From assembly GCA_000431515.1 (NCBI GenBank), contig HF991369.1, positions 126,667-145,203 on the forward strand: a DNA stretch of 18,537 nt, in the 5' to 3' direction. The notes beneath the pieces are model-generated. The model did not search any database and was not told where the DNA came from. It saw only the letters and a program-made list of their open reading frames with translations. Position numbers and translations under genes: made by a program. The stretch is from Clostridium sp. CAG:632 (GTDB lineage Bacteria; Bacillota; Clostridia; Lachnospirales; Lachnospiraceae). Each line of letters starts with the position of its first letter. Within the stretch, counting starts at the first letter, position 1. Positions 1-6,988 of this stretch are shown here, in pieces.

Positions 1-100
1 TCTGCTCTGTTGTCATACGAGTTGCAATCAGTGACTGATGTGCATCACGTAATACAGTTTCAGTAATCTTAACCGGCTTAGCCGCTACCTGATCTGCCAT
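1..100 (-). CDS. oadA: Oxaloacetate decarboxylase alpha / 5S carboxyltransferase subunit, N-terminal fragment
   Basis: Only the first 33 codons are in the window; the rest lies beyond the left edge. The visible protein starts MADQVAAKPVKITETVLRDA and continues HQSLIATRMTTEQ. The RDAHQSLxATRM motif is the hallmark start of the DRE-TIM carboxyltransferase domain shared by oxaloacetate decarboxylase alpha, pyruvate carboxylase C-terminal half and transcarboxylase 5S, where the Asp helps bind the catalytic divalent metal. The ATG at 100 is preceded by AAAAGGAGG, six bases from the start. It is last of the visible genes in the decarboxylase operon, 55 bases after oadB. Its likely role is to move carboxylate between oxaloacetate/pyruvate and the biotin carrier. 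Whether it ends in its own biotinyl domain cannot be seen. Confidence 0.9.
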   Translation of the reverse strand, partial: MADQVAAKPVKITETVLRDAHQSLIATRMTTEQ

Positions 101-155
101 AATAGTTCCTCCTTTTGTCTCATATAATCATGATGTTATAACATCAAACTCATTG

Positions 156-1286
156 CTATTTTACTCCAAAGATTGCCAGGAACGTTCCGGCTGCAACTGC
201 AGTACCGATAACACCTGCAACGTTTGGCCCCATTGCATGCATCAACAGGAAGTTTGTAGGGTCAGCTTCTGAACCAACCTTCTGGGAAACACGGGCAGCC
301 ATAGGTACTGCAGATACACCGGCAGAACCAATCAGAGGATTTACCTTACCCTTTGTTAACCAGCACATTAATTTACCGAATAATACACCGGCTGCTGTAC
401 CGAAGATAAACGCGATCAGACCAAGTACAACAATCTTTAAGGTACTGATCTTTAAGAATGCCTGCGCAGTTGTAGTTGCACCTACGGAAGTACCCAGCAG
501 GATAACTACGATATACATCAATGCATTGGACGCAGTCTCTGTTAACTGTTTAACAACACCACACTCACGGAACAGGTTACCAAGCATCAACATACCTACC
601 AATGGTGCTGTTGTAGGAAGAATCAATACAACTACAATGGTAACAACGATCGGGAAGAGAATCTTCTCAAGCTTTGAAACCGGACGAAGCTGTGCCATCT
701 TGATCTTACGTTCCTTCTCAGTTGTGAAAAGCTTCATAACCGGTGGCTGAATAACAGGAACCAGTGCCATATAGGAATATGCCGCTACGGCAATCGGTCC
801 CATCAGAGTACCACCCATTCCAAGCTTACCGGCCAGGAAAATAGAGGTAGGGCCGTCGGCACCACCGATAATAGAGATTGCAGCAGCCTCTTTTCCTGAG
901 AATCCCATAAAGATTGCCAGGAAATATGCTGCATAAATACCGAACTGAGCCGCCGCACCAAGCAGGAAGCTCTTCGGATTTGCAATCAGTGGTCCAAAGT
1001 CTGTCATTGCACCTACACCCAGGAAAATCAGGGAAGGCAGGATACTCCATTCATCCAGCAAGTAGAAGAAATGAAGCAGACCGCCCTCCTCTATAATGCC
1101 GGGGAACATATTTGATAATAACATACCAAATGCAATTGGTACTAAAAGTAATGGTTCAAATCCCTTTGCAATTGCCAGGTACAGGAATACCAGTGCAACC
1201 AGTATCATAACGTAATTTCCCCAATACAAATTAGAGAATGCTGTCTGACCGGCAAGATTTTGCAAGGTTGAAATAATATAATCCAT
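156..1286 (-). CDS. oadB: Na+-translocating decarboxylase beta subunit (OadB/MmdB/GcdB family)
   Basis: This is the integral membrane pump subunit that decarboxylates carboxybiotin and couples this to Na+ export. The 376-residue protein is hydrophobic throughout with about ten membrane segments. It contains the conserved GGADGPT motif at about residues 141-147; the Asp (D144) corresponds to the Na+/proton-coupling aspartate studied in Klebsiella OadB. It also has the C-terminal GSAGVSAVPMAARVSQ and MHAMGPNVAGVIGT blocks typical of the family. The length fits the short Gram-positive/Veillonella-like form rather than the about 430-residue enterobacterial form. The start is fixed by GACAGGAGG just upstream. 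It lies between the biotin carrier gene (38-base gap) and oadA. The substrate cannot be told from this subunit, since beta subunits of oxaloacetate, methylmalonyl-CoA, malonate and glutaconyl-CoA decarboxylases are alike. Confidence 0.95.
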   Translation of the reverse strand: MDYIISTLQNLAGQTAFSNLYWGNYVMILVALVFLYLAIAKGFEPLLLVPIAFGMLLSNMFPGIIEEGGLLHFFYLLDEWSILPSLIFLGVGAMTDFGPLIANPKSFLLGAAAQFGIYAAYFLAIFMGFSGKEAAAISIIGGADGPTSIFLAGKLGMGGTLMGPIAVAAYSYMALVPVIQPPVMKLFTTEKERKIKMAQLRPVSKLEKILFPIVVTIVVVLILPTTAPLVGMLMLGNLFRECGVVKQLTETASNALMYIVVILLGTSVGATTTAQAFLKISTLKIVVLGLIAFIFGTAAGVLFGKLMCWLTKGKVNPLIGSAGVSAVPMAARVSQKVGSEADPTNFLLMHAMGPNVAGVIGTAVAAGTFLAIFGVK

Positions 1287-1324
1287 TTATTTTCCTCCTG
1301 TCAGTTTTTGTTTTTGACAGTGCT

Positions 1325-1699
1325 TTAGTTCAAAGTTGCTAAAGTATCGCCAGCTTCTACTGCTGCACCTACGGCTACATCAATACTTGCAATCGTTCCG
1401 TCTTCCGGTGCTACAACTTCGTTTTCCATCTTCATAGCTTCCAGAACTAATACAACATCACCCTTCTTCACAGCCTGTCCTACGGATGCCTTAACTGCAA
1501 GGATCTTACCAGGCATTGGAGAGGTTACTGCAATGCTTCCTGCGCCTGTGCTTGCTGCAGGAGCCGGTGCTGCGGCCGGTGCCGGAGTGGCTGCCGGTGC
1601 TGCTACAGGAGCGGCTGCAGCTGGTGCTGCACCTGCGCCTAATTCTTCAACTGCTACGTCATATGCGGTACCATTTACGGTAATTCTATAATTCTTCAT
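1325..1699 (-). CDS. Biotin carboxyl carrier protein of the decarboxylase complex
   Basis: A 124-residue biotinyl carrier that shuttles CO2 between a carboxyltransferase and the OadB pump. Residues 1-18 form a short N-terminal segment (KNYRITVNGTAYDV) typical of decarboxylase/transcarboxylase carriers. Residues about 21-55 are an Ala/Pro-rich flexible linker. Residues about 56-124 are a complete biotinyl domain with PMPGKI at 61-66 and the biotinylation motif EAMKM at 87-91, so Lys90 should carry biotin. The gene sits 17 bases after the OadG gene and before oadB, a tight operon arrangement. It resembles the 1.3S subunit of propionibacterial transcarboxylase and the gamma subunit of methylmalonyl-CoA decarboxylase. 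A free-standing carrier could serve both carboxyltransferases of this operon; that is inference. Confidence 0.95.
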   Translation of the reverse strand: MKNYRITVNGTAYDVAVEELGAGAAPAAAAPVAAPAATPAPAAAPAPAASTGAGSIAVTSPMPGKILAVKASVGQAVKKGDVVLVLEAMKMENEVVAPEDGTIASIDVAVGAAVEAGDTLATLN

Positions 1700-1716
1700 T
1701 CTAATGTCCTCCTATA

Positions 1717-2526
1717 TTATCGAGATACTCTCTTGATTGATCTTACAACTAACTTGTCACTGCTTACCATTGCAGAGCCACTTCCATTTGCTGCAATCAC
1801 AGCGGCGGTGATCACTGCTACCAGTTCCTGATCCTTCATCGGATCCTCTGCGGCCGGCTTAGCGGTTGCCGGTGCTGCTACCGTAACTTCTGCTTTCTTC
1901 TCTGCTTCTTTCTTAGCCTGCTTCTTTGCCCCGCTTCCCGGCAGGAACTTAAACAGACTGATAATAAAGCTGATGAAAATCAGAACAATAAATACAACAC
2001 CCATACCGGTCAAAGTATTCATTCCGGCCTGCTCCATCAGTTCACCCATAGTGTGCTCTGCGGATACAACAACCTGTGTCAGATTATAAGTATTTACGTA
2101 TGGATTATACTCTGCCTTTTCATTCGGTTCAAACGTAAACTCATAATCTACCACATAATCTGTAAACTGAACAGGAATTGTTACCGTAACAATGTCCTTG
2201 TCTATTCCGGATACCTCATAAGAGATATCATCCAGAATGCCAACCGGCTCTCCGGCCTCATCCATGGCTGTTAAAGTTCCGGAACAAGCTGATTTATATA
2301 CGTCTACATCAAATCCAAGATTGCTCTCTGACACATAATCATCTGCATCCTTGGAAAAAATCGTCAGCGCTTCTGTGTCAAGCTGGAGGACGCCCTTAGT
2401 TACCTCAACTGCCGCATTGGTATAAGTCTCTGCGTTGAAATTTTCCGGAAAAACAACTTCCTTACTGCAGGCAGACAGGCACAGCATAACAGCAAACAAA
2501 GCTGCGATTAATAGTTTTTTCTTCAT
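1717..2526 (-). CDS. Enlarged OadG-family decarboxylase subunit with lipoprotein N-terminus
   Basis: A 269-residue protein that appears to be the membrane-anchoring gamma/delta subunit of the decarboxylase. Residues 1-19 are a lipoprotein signal peptide with lipobox LSAC, so Cys20 should be lipidated. Residues about 21-170 form a predicted extracytoplasmic domain with no motif I recognise. Residues about 174-194 form one membrane helix (GVVFIVLIFISFIIS), matching the usual N-terminal helix of OadG. It is followed by a Lys/Ala/Pro-rich cytoplasmic linker and a C-terminal tail ending SIKRVSR; OadG tails usually contact the carboxyltransferase. Normal OadG is only about 80-120 residues, so this is an OadG with an added outside domain. 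The gene starts 15 bases after the carboxyltransferase stop, with GAGGTG as ribosome binding site. Family assignment rests on context, the single helix and the tail. Confidence 0.8.
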   Translation of the reverse strand: MKKKLLIAALFAVMLCLSACSKEVVFPENFNAETYTNAAVEVTKGVLQLDTEALTIFSKDADDYVSESNLGFDVDVYKSACSGTLTAMDEAGEPVGILDDISYEVSGIDKDIVTVTIPVQFTDYVVDYEFTFEPNEKAEYNPYVNTYNLTQVVVSAEHTMGELMEQAGMNTLTGMGVVFIVLIFISFIISLFKFLPGSGAKKQAKKEAEKKAEVTVAAPATAKPAAEDPMKDQELVAVITAAVIAANGSGSAMVSSDKLVVRSIKRVSR

Positions 2527-2541
2527 TCTGCTGTCACCTCA

Positions 2542-3990
2542 CTACTTTGAGCCATGCTTCTTGGCCGGCTTTTCTTCGCACTTGGTATAAAGCATTTCAA
2601 ATGCGGCCACCAGTCTCTTTCTGGTTGCATCCGGAACAATAATATCATCTACAATGCCACGCTTTGCAGCTGTCATTGCACTCGCCTGCTCCTCTGCAAA
2701 TACTTTCTTTTTCTCTGCGATCAACGCATTCTTATCATCTGCGGCTGCAATCTCATCTGCATACATGATCTTAACGGCTGCTTCCGGATCCATCATAGAA
2801 ATCTTAGCCTTTGGCCAAGCATACTCGATATCTGCGCCGATGCCCTTTGAATTCATAGCTGTATAAGCAGAACCAAATGCTTCTCCGGTGATCAGATTTA
2901 CCTTCGGTACGGTTGCTCCTGCAAATGCGGCAGTCATGGCAGCAACAGCCTTTGCCATACCTGCTTCCTCTTCTACAGTTGCTTTATAGCCCTTAACGTT
3001 GGTAACTGTCAGTACCGGAATCTCAAATGCATCACAGAAGGATACAAACTCAGCTGCCTTATAAGCACCCTTTACGGATAACACGTCACCGCCCTCGGTT
3101 CCCTGATTGGCTACACAACCAACGGTTGTACCATTAAACCGTACAAAACCGGTTACCATATCCTTTGCATAATCCTTCTTGGTCTCAATAAATGCCTGAT
3201 TGTCGGAAATTGTGATCAGTAATGACTTTGCATCTGATACATAACCCTCAACATTTACAACACGATTCAGATCATCTTCACAATCAGAATAAGATAAATC
3301 TGTTTCATTATTTGCAGGTAAAACAGAAACTAACTGGCGGATCTGTCCAAGAACCTCTGTCTCTGTTTCAAATACGCCATCCACATTTCCGGAATTAGCA
3401 CTCTGATATTCTGCAGAGGCGGTATCCAGCTTGGATACGTGGTTACCATCCAATACGTTTGGTGCGTTTACAAATAACTTAGCCTCTTCCTTTGTCATGT
3501 AAGTGAAATCACTTAACCCAGGAATTACGGCTGCACCACCGCCACAGCTGCCAAATACGGCTGGGGGGTGAAGGACATAGCTGGCATGCATTACCAGAAT
3601 AACTCCGGATGCCATTACCTGCTTTGCATAAATGGATGCAAAACCATTCAAGGCATCTACAGACTCCTGCAGACGTAAACCTGCACAATCGATCAATCCA
3701 ATGACCGGTGCACCCATCTTGACTGCCATATCATAGATATTGGCAATCTTTTTGGCATGCATTTCGCCAATGGAACCATTCATTACTGATGCATCCTGAC
3801 TGTATACAAATACCAGATTTGTATCAATGACTCCATATCCGGTAATGACACCGTCAGCAGGTGTTTCTTTGTCTGACAAGTTAAAATCAGTACTTCTGGC
3901 TGTGACATATGCACCAACTTCTACGAAGCTGGACTCATCCAGAAGTGCATCAATTCTTTGTCTTGCAGACAATTGAGAATTATTGCTCAT
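2542..3990 (-). CDS. mmdA: Acyl-CoA carboxyltransferase subunit (MmdA / transcarboxylase 12S-like)
   Basis: This 482-residue protein belongs to the carboxyl transferase (PccB/MmdA/GcdA/12S) family and should transfer the carboxyl group of an acyl-CoA such as methylmalonyl-CoA to biotin. Visible family features are LSARQRIDALLDESSFVE at 7-24, the N-domain block DCAGLRLQESV at 101-111, the oxyanion-loop glycines GSCGGGAAVIPGLSDFTYM at 147-165, and the C-domain blocks GTEGGDVLSVKGA and ITGEAFGSAYTAMNSKGIGAD. It is the first gene of the operon, with GGAGGG before the ATG and a promoter upstream. An odd point is residues 125-140 (VMASGVIL then VMHASYVL), which look like an 8-residue tandem duplication just before the glycine loop. 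The reading frame remains open. Substrate is not certain; methylmalonyl-CoA is the best guess. Confidence 0.88.
   Translation of the reverse strand: MSNNSQLSARQRIDALLDESSFVEVGAYVTARSTDFNLSDKETPADGVITGYGVIDTNLVFVYSQDASVMNGSIGEMHAKKIANIYDMAVKMGAPVIGLIDCAGLRLQESVDALNGFASIYAKQVMASGVILVMHASYVLHPPAVFGSCGGGAAVIPGLSDFTYMTKEEAKLFVNAPNVLDGNHVSKLDTASAEYQSANSGNVDGVFETETEVLGQIRQLVSVLPANNETDLSYSDCEDDLNRVVNVEGYVSDAKSLLITISDNQAFIETKKDYAKDMVTGFVRFNGTTVGCVANQGTEGGDVLSVKGAYKAAEFVSFCDAFEIPVLTVTNVKGYKATVEEEAGMAKAVAAMTAAFAGATVPKVNLITGEAFGSAYTAMNSKGIGADIEYAWPKAKISMMDPEAAVKIMYADEIAAADDKNALIAEKKKVFAEEQASAMTAAKRGIVDDIIVPDATRKRLVAAFEMLYTKCEEKPAKKHGSK
3571..3618 (-). repeat. Imperfect 24-bp tandem repeat inside the carboxyltransferase gene
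   Basis: Two adjacent 24-base units encode VMASGVIL (residues 125-132) and VMHASYVL (residues 133-140). On the plus strand the block CATTACC recurs exactly 24 bases apart (3589-3595 and 3613-3619), with flanking similarity. From my memory of the family, homologues read ...MASGVIPQITAVFG..., i.e. eight residues shorter, so the repeat matches the excess. The units have diverged, so chance similarity is not excluded. Confidence 0.4.
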
Positions 3991-4019
3991 ATTAAGCCCT
4001 CCGTTGTAAATTTATTTCA

Positions 4020-4040
4020 TGGTTTTTTATTGAAAAACCA
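4020..4040 (-). other. Leader hairpin upstream of the decarboxylase operon
   Basis: On the minus strand TGGTTTTT, loop CAATA and AAAAACCA form a perfect 8-bp stem in the 5' leader, about 30 bases before the carboxyltransferase ATG and just downstream of the predicted transcription start. It is not followed by a U-tract, so it is not a terminator. It might stabilise the transcript or be an operator; nothing else supports a role. Confidence 0.35.
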
Positions 4041-4055
4041 ATTTCTGCCGAGTTT

Positions 4056-4084
4056 ATTGTATTATTAATTTGCGAAAAAAGCAA
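4056..4084 (-). promoter_or_regulatory. Predicted sigma-A promoter of the decarboxylase operon
   Basis: Read on the minus strand, TTGCTT (4084-4079), a 17-base spacer and TACAAT (4061-4056) make a good sigma-A promoter. Transcription should start near 4049, giving a leader of about 60 bases before the carboxyltransferase ATG at 3990. No other good promoter is visible between the genes of the operon. Confidence 0.65.
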
Positions 4085-4106
4085 GGAAAATTTCATATCC
4101 GTTTCA

Positions 4107-4135
4107 TTGACCGACTATATTGGTTATGCTAGAAT
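4107..4135 (+). promoter_or_regulatory. Predicted sigma-A promoter of the alarmone synthetase gene
   Basis: TTGACC (4107-4112), a 17-base spacer and TAGAAT (4130-4135) lie 36 bases upstream of the relQ start. The start of transcription should be near 4142. This promoter is divergent from, and only about 22 bases away from, the decarboxylase promoter, so RNA polymerase or a regulator at one could affect the other. Confidence 0.7.
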
Positions 4136-4171
4136 TATTCTTGTAAGAATCAGACGAAAAGAGGTACTTTT

Positions 4172-4873
4172 ATGGATACAGGCACTACCCAGTTACAGAA
4201 TATACAAAGCACGGAAAACGAACTTTTTACCATCCCGGAAGCATTCTCCGACCAGGCCCATATGTACATGGAGCTGATGATGATGTATCGCGGAGCGATC
4301 CGCGAAGTACAGACCAAGCTGGAGGTCTTAAACGATGAGTTTTCCATCCGTTATCAGCGGAATCCGATCTCCTTCATCAAATCCCGGATCAAATCTCCGG
4401 AAAGTATTCTGAAAAAGCTTCACACCAGGGGTTATGATATTTCTCTGGAAAGCATCATTGAGAATCTGCATGATGTTGCAGGCATCCGAGTGATCTGTCC
4501 GTTTATTGATGACATTTATGAAGTGGCACAGATGCTGACCAAGCAGGATGATGTGGCTCTGATCGAGACCAAAGATTATATTCAGAATCCAAAGGAAAAC
4601 GGTTATCGTAGCCTGCACCTGATCCTGGAGATTCCGGTCTTCTTCTCCGACCGTAAACAACCGATGAAGGTCGAGGTCCAAATCCGTACGATTGCCATGG
4701 ACTTCTGGGCAAGTCTGGATCACCAGCTGCGCTATAAAAAGGACGTGGAACATGCCGAGCAGATTTCTGCTGATTTGAAAGACTGCGCCGATATTATTTC
4801 TGCTACCGACCAGCGGATGCAGATCATAAAGTATCAGATCTACGGTGATGAATCCGGTAATTTTTTAAGTTGA
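4172..4873 (+). CDS. relQ: Small alarmone synthetase, RelQ/YjbM-type GTP pyrophosphokinase
   Basis: A 233-residue single-domain (p)ppGpp synthetase that transfers pyrophosphate from ATP to GDP/GTP in the stringent response. It has the RelA/SpoT synthetase core without the hydrolase, TGS or ACT domains of long Rel proteins, as in RelQ and RelP. Key blocks are RIKSPESILKKL (72-83; Arg/Lys ATP contacts), HDVAGIRVICPF (100-111; metal-binding Asp101), KENGYRSLHL (141-150; G-loop Tyr145) and VEVQIRTIAMDFWASLDHQ (167-185; Glu168 catalytic region). The ATG has AGAGG upstream and its own promoter. A small DUF378 gene follows 66 bases later with no terminator between, so both are probably on one transcript. 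RelQ versus RelP cannot be settled by eye; the length and C-terminal extension favour RelQ. Confidence 0.9.
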   Translation: MDTGTTQLQNIQSTENELFTIPEAFSDQAHMYMELMMMYRGAIREVQTKLEVLNDEFSIRYQRNPISFIKSRIKSPESILKKLHTRGYDISLESIIENLHDVAGIRVICPFIDDIYEVAQMLTKQDDVALIETKDYIQNPKENGYRSLHLILEIPVFFSDRKQPMKVEVQIRTIAMDFWASLDHQLRYKKDVEHAEQISADLKDCADIISATDQRMQIIKYQIYGDESGNFLS

Positions 4874-4939
4874 TTTATTTTCTTTTTGCATATTTTTCAT
4901 CCTCCGGCTTCATACTAAGCTAAAAGGAGGTAAATATCC

Positions 4940-5152
4940 ATGCATAATAAGGTTTTAGACTGTATTGCACTTACTCTCACCATTATCGGTGCAGTAAACT
5001 GGGGACTGATCGGCTTCTTCAGCTTTGATCTGGTCGCTTTTATTTTCGGAAACATGTCCTGGATTTCCAGGATCATTTATGCACTGGTCGGATTATCCGG
5101 TCTCTATCTGATTACATTTTACATGTATGTCAATGCCATTGCAGACCGCTGA
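4940..5152 (+). CDS. DUF378 (YuzA-like) small membrane protein
   Basis: A 70-residue protein with two membrane helices, about residues 8-34 and 42-63. The block DCIALTLTIIGAVNWGLIGF followed by FDLVAF and a RIIYALVGLSGLY segment is characteristic of the DUF378/YuzA family. The function of this family is unknown. The start is fixed by AAAAGGAGG nine bases upstream. It follows relQ on the same strand and ends just before a strong hairpin terminator. Confidence 0.9.
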   Translation: MHNKVLDCIALTLTIIGAVNWGLIGFFSFDLVAFIFGNMSWISRIIYALVGLSGLYLITFYMYVNAIADR

Positions 5153-5190
5153 TTCATTCCCTTGCATGCATTTTAACAACTCATAAACAA

Positions 5191-5241
5191 TAAAACAGGA
5201 ATCTTCTCTCCAATCCTCGGAGTCACGGATTCCTGTTTTTT
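5191..5241. terminator. Bidirectional intrinsic terminator between converging genes
   Basis: A perfect 12-bp stem, AAAACAGGAATC (5192-5203) with GATTCCTGTTTT (5228-5239), encloses a 24-base loop that itself contains a CTCC/GGAG mini-stem. On the plus strand it runs into T6 (5236-5241), ending relQ-DUF378. On the minus strand it runs into TTTTATTGTTTA, so it can also end the fur-citrate synthase-suf transcript that converges from the right. Confidence 0.85.
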
Positions 5242-5259
5242 ATGATCTGTTCTCTATGG

Positions 5260-6177
5260 TTACTTCAGAAAGCCGTTGATGATCTGCTCTTCTGCTTCCT
5301 TTTCTGTCAAGCCGAGTGTCATAAGCTTGATCAGCTGTTCTCCGGCAATCTTTCCGATTGCCGCTTCATGGATCAGACCGGCATCAATATGATTGGCTGT
5401 CAGCTCCGGTTTTGCCGTTACCTTTGCATGATCCATAATGATTGCATCGCATTCCGTATGTCCGGAGCATGGTGCATTTCCGTTAATAACAGACTTGAAG
5501 CACTGGGTTGAGTCATCCTTGGCTACTGAACGGGACGATACACTGGCACTGCTGCCGGCTCCGTTCAGATCCACGCTGAAATTCGTCTCTGCGTGCTGGA
5601 CTCCATGTGTCATAATTTTTTCTTTGACCACCAGTGTCGCACCTTCTGCCAGATCTCCGGAGGTCGTCCGGACAGTAGAATCGACACCCTTGATCTGCAC
5701 TGTGATCATCTCCAGATATGCACCCTCGCCGACATGAATGATCGTAGTCGGATTTAAAATCCGTTTCCCGGCTCCGTCTCCTTCACCATAATGCTTCTCG
5801 ATATAACGAACCTTCGCATTCTTCTCCAGATAAAAGGTATGAATACCATCATGTTCTGAGGTGTCCACACCGCAATTATGGATTCCGCAGCCTGCGACGA
5901 TGGTCACATCTGCATTTTCGCCTACATAAAAGTCATTATATACCATATCTTTTAAGCCGCTTTCACTTAATACGACCGGTATATGCACACTTTCATTTCT
6001 GGTACCCGGCTTAATGATAATATCGATTCCCGGCTTATCCTCTTTAGTTACAATATCTATATTGGCTGTTGTGTTTCGTCCGGCAAGCTTGCCATTGGCA
6101 CGAATATTATACGCTCCTTCCGGAATCGTATGCAGATCCGCAACCTGCTCCAACAGCGATTGTTGAATCTTATCCAT
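5260..6177 (-). CDS. SufB/SufD-family Fe-S cluster assembly scaffold (short form)
   Basis: A 305-residue protein of the SufB/SufD beta-helix family, partner of the SufC ATPase encoded just upstream. Residues about 140-235 form the beta-helix core (AYLEMITVQIKG, ETNFSVDLNGAGSSASVSSR). The C-terminal part has CSGHTEC (Cys237 and Cys243), aligned by eye near the SufB scaffold cysteine region, and the family signature HEAAIGKI (270-277) followed by the GLTEKEAEEQIINGF helix. It is much shorter than enterobacterial SufB (about 495) or SufD (about 420) and stands alone with SufC, resembling the two-gene minimal SUF (SufCB/SmsCB) systems of clostridia and archaea. No sufS, sufU or second sufB/D lies next to it. 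It begins 11 bases after sufC and is last in the operon before the shared terminator. Confidence 0.88.
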   Translation of the reverse strand: MDKIQQSLLEQVADLHTIPEGAYNIRANGKLAGRNTTANIDIVTKEDKPGIDIIIKPGTRNESVHIPVVLSESGLKDMVYNDFYVGENADVTIVAGCGIHNCGVDTSEHDGIHTFYLEKNAKVRYIEKHYGEGDGAGKRILNPTTIIHVGEGAYLEMITVQIKGVDSTVRTTSGDLAEGATLVVKEKIMTHGVQHAETNFSVDLNGAGSSASVSSRSVAKDDSTQCFKSVINGNAPCSGHTECDAIIMDHAKVTAKPELTANHIDAGLIHEAAIGKIAGEQLIKLMTLGLTEKEAEEQIINGFLK

Positions 6178-6188
6178 AGCAACCCCTC

Positions 6189-6911
6189 CTAAACAATCTT
6201 GTCCATTAATGTTTTACATGCTGCGTCTGTAGCATTCAGTAATTCAGGAAGCACTTCTGTCTTCGTTCCGGTCTTTACAACCTTTCCGTCCGCAATCACA
6301 ATGATCTTATCTGCGATATTTAAAATCCGTTCCTGATGGGAAATGATCAGAATTGATCCATTGATTTTTTCATGCATGTCTTCAAATACCTGAATCAGGT
6401 TATTGAAGCTCCACAGATCGATTCCTGCCTCCGGCTCATCAAAAATCGTAAACTCTGCGCCTCTGGCGATCGTCATCGCAATCTCGATCCGCTTCAGCTC
6501 GCCACCGGATAGACTGGCATTTACCTCGCGGTGAATATAATCCTTTGCACAGAGGCCGACCTCTGAAAGATAATTACATGCCTCTGCCACTGTAATCTGC
6601 TTTCCGGCTGCCAGCGTGATCAGATCCTGTACGGTAATTCCCTTAAACTTGACCGGCTGTTGAAATGCGTAGCTGATTCCCTTTCTGGCACGCTCTGTAA
6701 TACTGCAATGCGTAATATCCTCGCCATTTAACAGGATTTCACCGGAAGTCGGCTCTACGATCCCGGCAATAATCTTTGCCAACGTTGATTTTCCTCCACC
6801 ATTCGGTCCCGTTACTGCCACGAACCGTTCATCAATGGTCAGATTAATATCTTTTAAGATTTCCAGATGATTCTCCTCCACCTGGTAATTTATATGCTTT
6901 AATTCCAGCAT
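6189..6911 (-). CDS. sufC: SufC-like ABC ATPase for Fe-S cluster assembly
   Basis: A 240-residue cytosolic ABC-type ATPase that drives conformational change in the SufB/D scaffold. From the ATG at 6911 the motifs are Walker A GPNGGGKST (35-43), Q-loop YAFQQPVKFKG (81-91), signature LSGGELKR (134-141), Walker B TIFDEPEAGID (155-165) and H-loop SH (191-192). LSGGELKRIEIA and FDEPEAGID are typical of SufC. The open frame can be extended to a TTG at 6992 that overlaps the citrate synthase stop as TTGA. I prefer ATG 6911 because MLELKHINY is the usual SufC start and GGAAAGG lies about 10 bases upstream. The 77-base gap from citrate synthase has no obvious promoter or terminator, so co-transcription is likely. 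Confidence 0.9.
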   Translation of the reverse strand: MLELKHINYQVEENHLEILKDINLTIDERFVAVTGPNGGGKSTLAKIIAGIVEPTSGEILLNGEDITHCSITERARKGISYAFQQPVKFKGITVQDLITLAAGKQITVAEACNYLSEVGLCAKDYIHREVNASLSGGELKRIEIAMTIARGAEFTIFDEPEAGIDLWSFNNLIQVFEDMHEKINGSILIISHQERILNIADKIIVIADGKVVKTGTKTEVLPELLNATDAACKTLMDKIV

Positions 6912-6988
6912 TGTTCTGATACCTTTCCAAACTTTAATATTTCTATCTGTTCTTAATGTTCCTGCATCCTCTGCACAAACCGTTTTGA

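Noticed and set aside
3562..3597. Compensating frameshifts in the carboxyltransferase gene
   Set aside because: I read the other two frames across this stretch and neither restores the expected PQIT-type sequence; an in-frame 24-base duplication explains the excess better.
4091..4112. Catabolite-responsive (cre) site near TGAAACGGATATGA between the divergent promoters
   Set aside because: The central CG is not at the required spacing from TGAAA, so it does not fit the cre consensus.
4328..4753. 141-codon open frame antisense to relQ
   Set aside because: It lies fully inside a well-supported gene on the other strand, has no ribosome binding site, and its protein is low in recognisable motifs.
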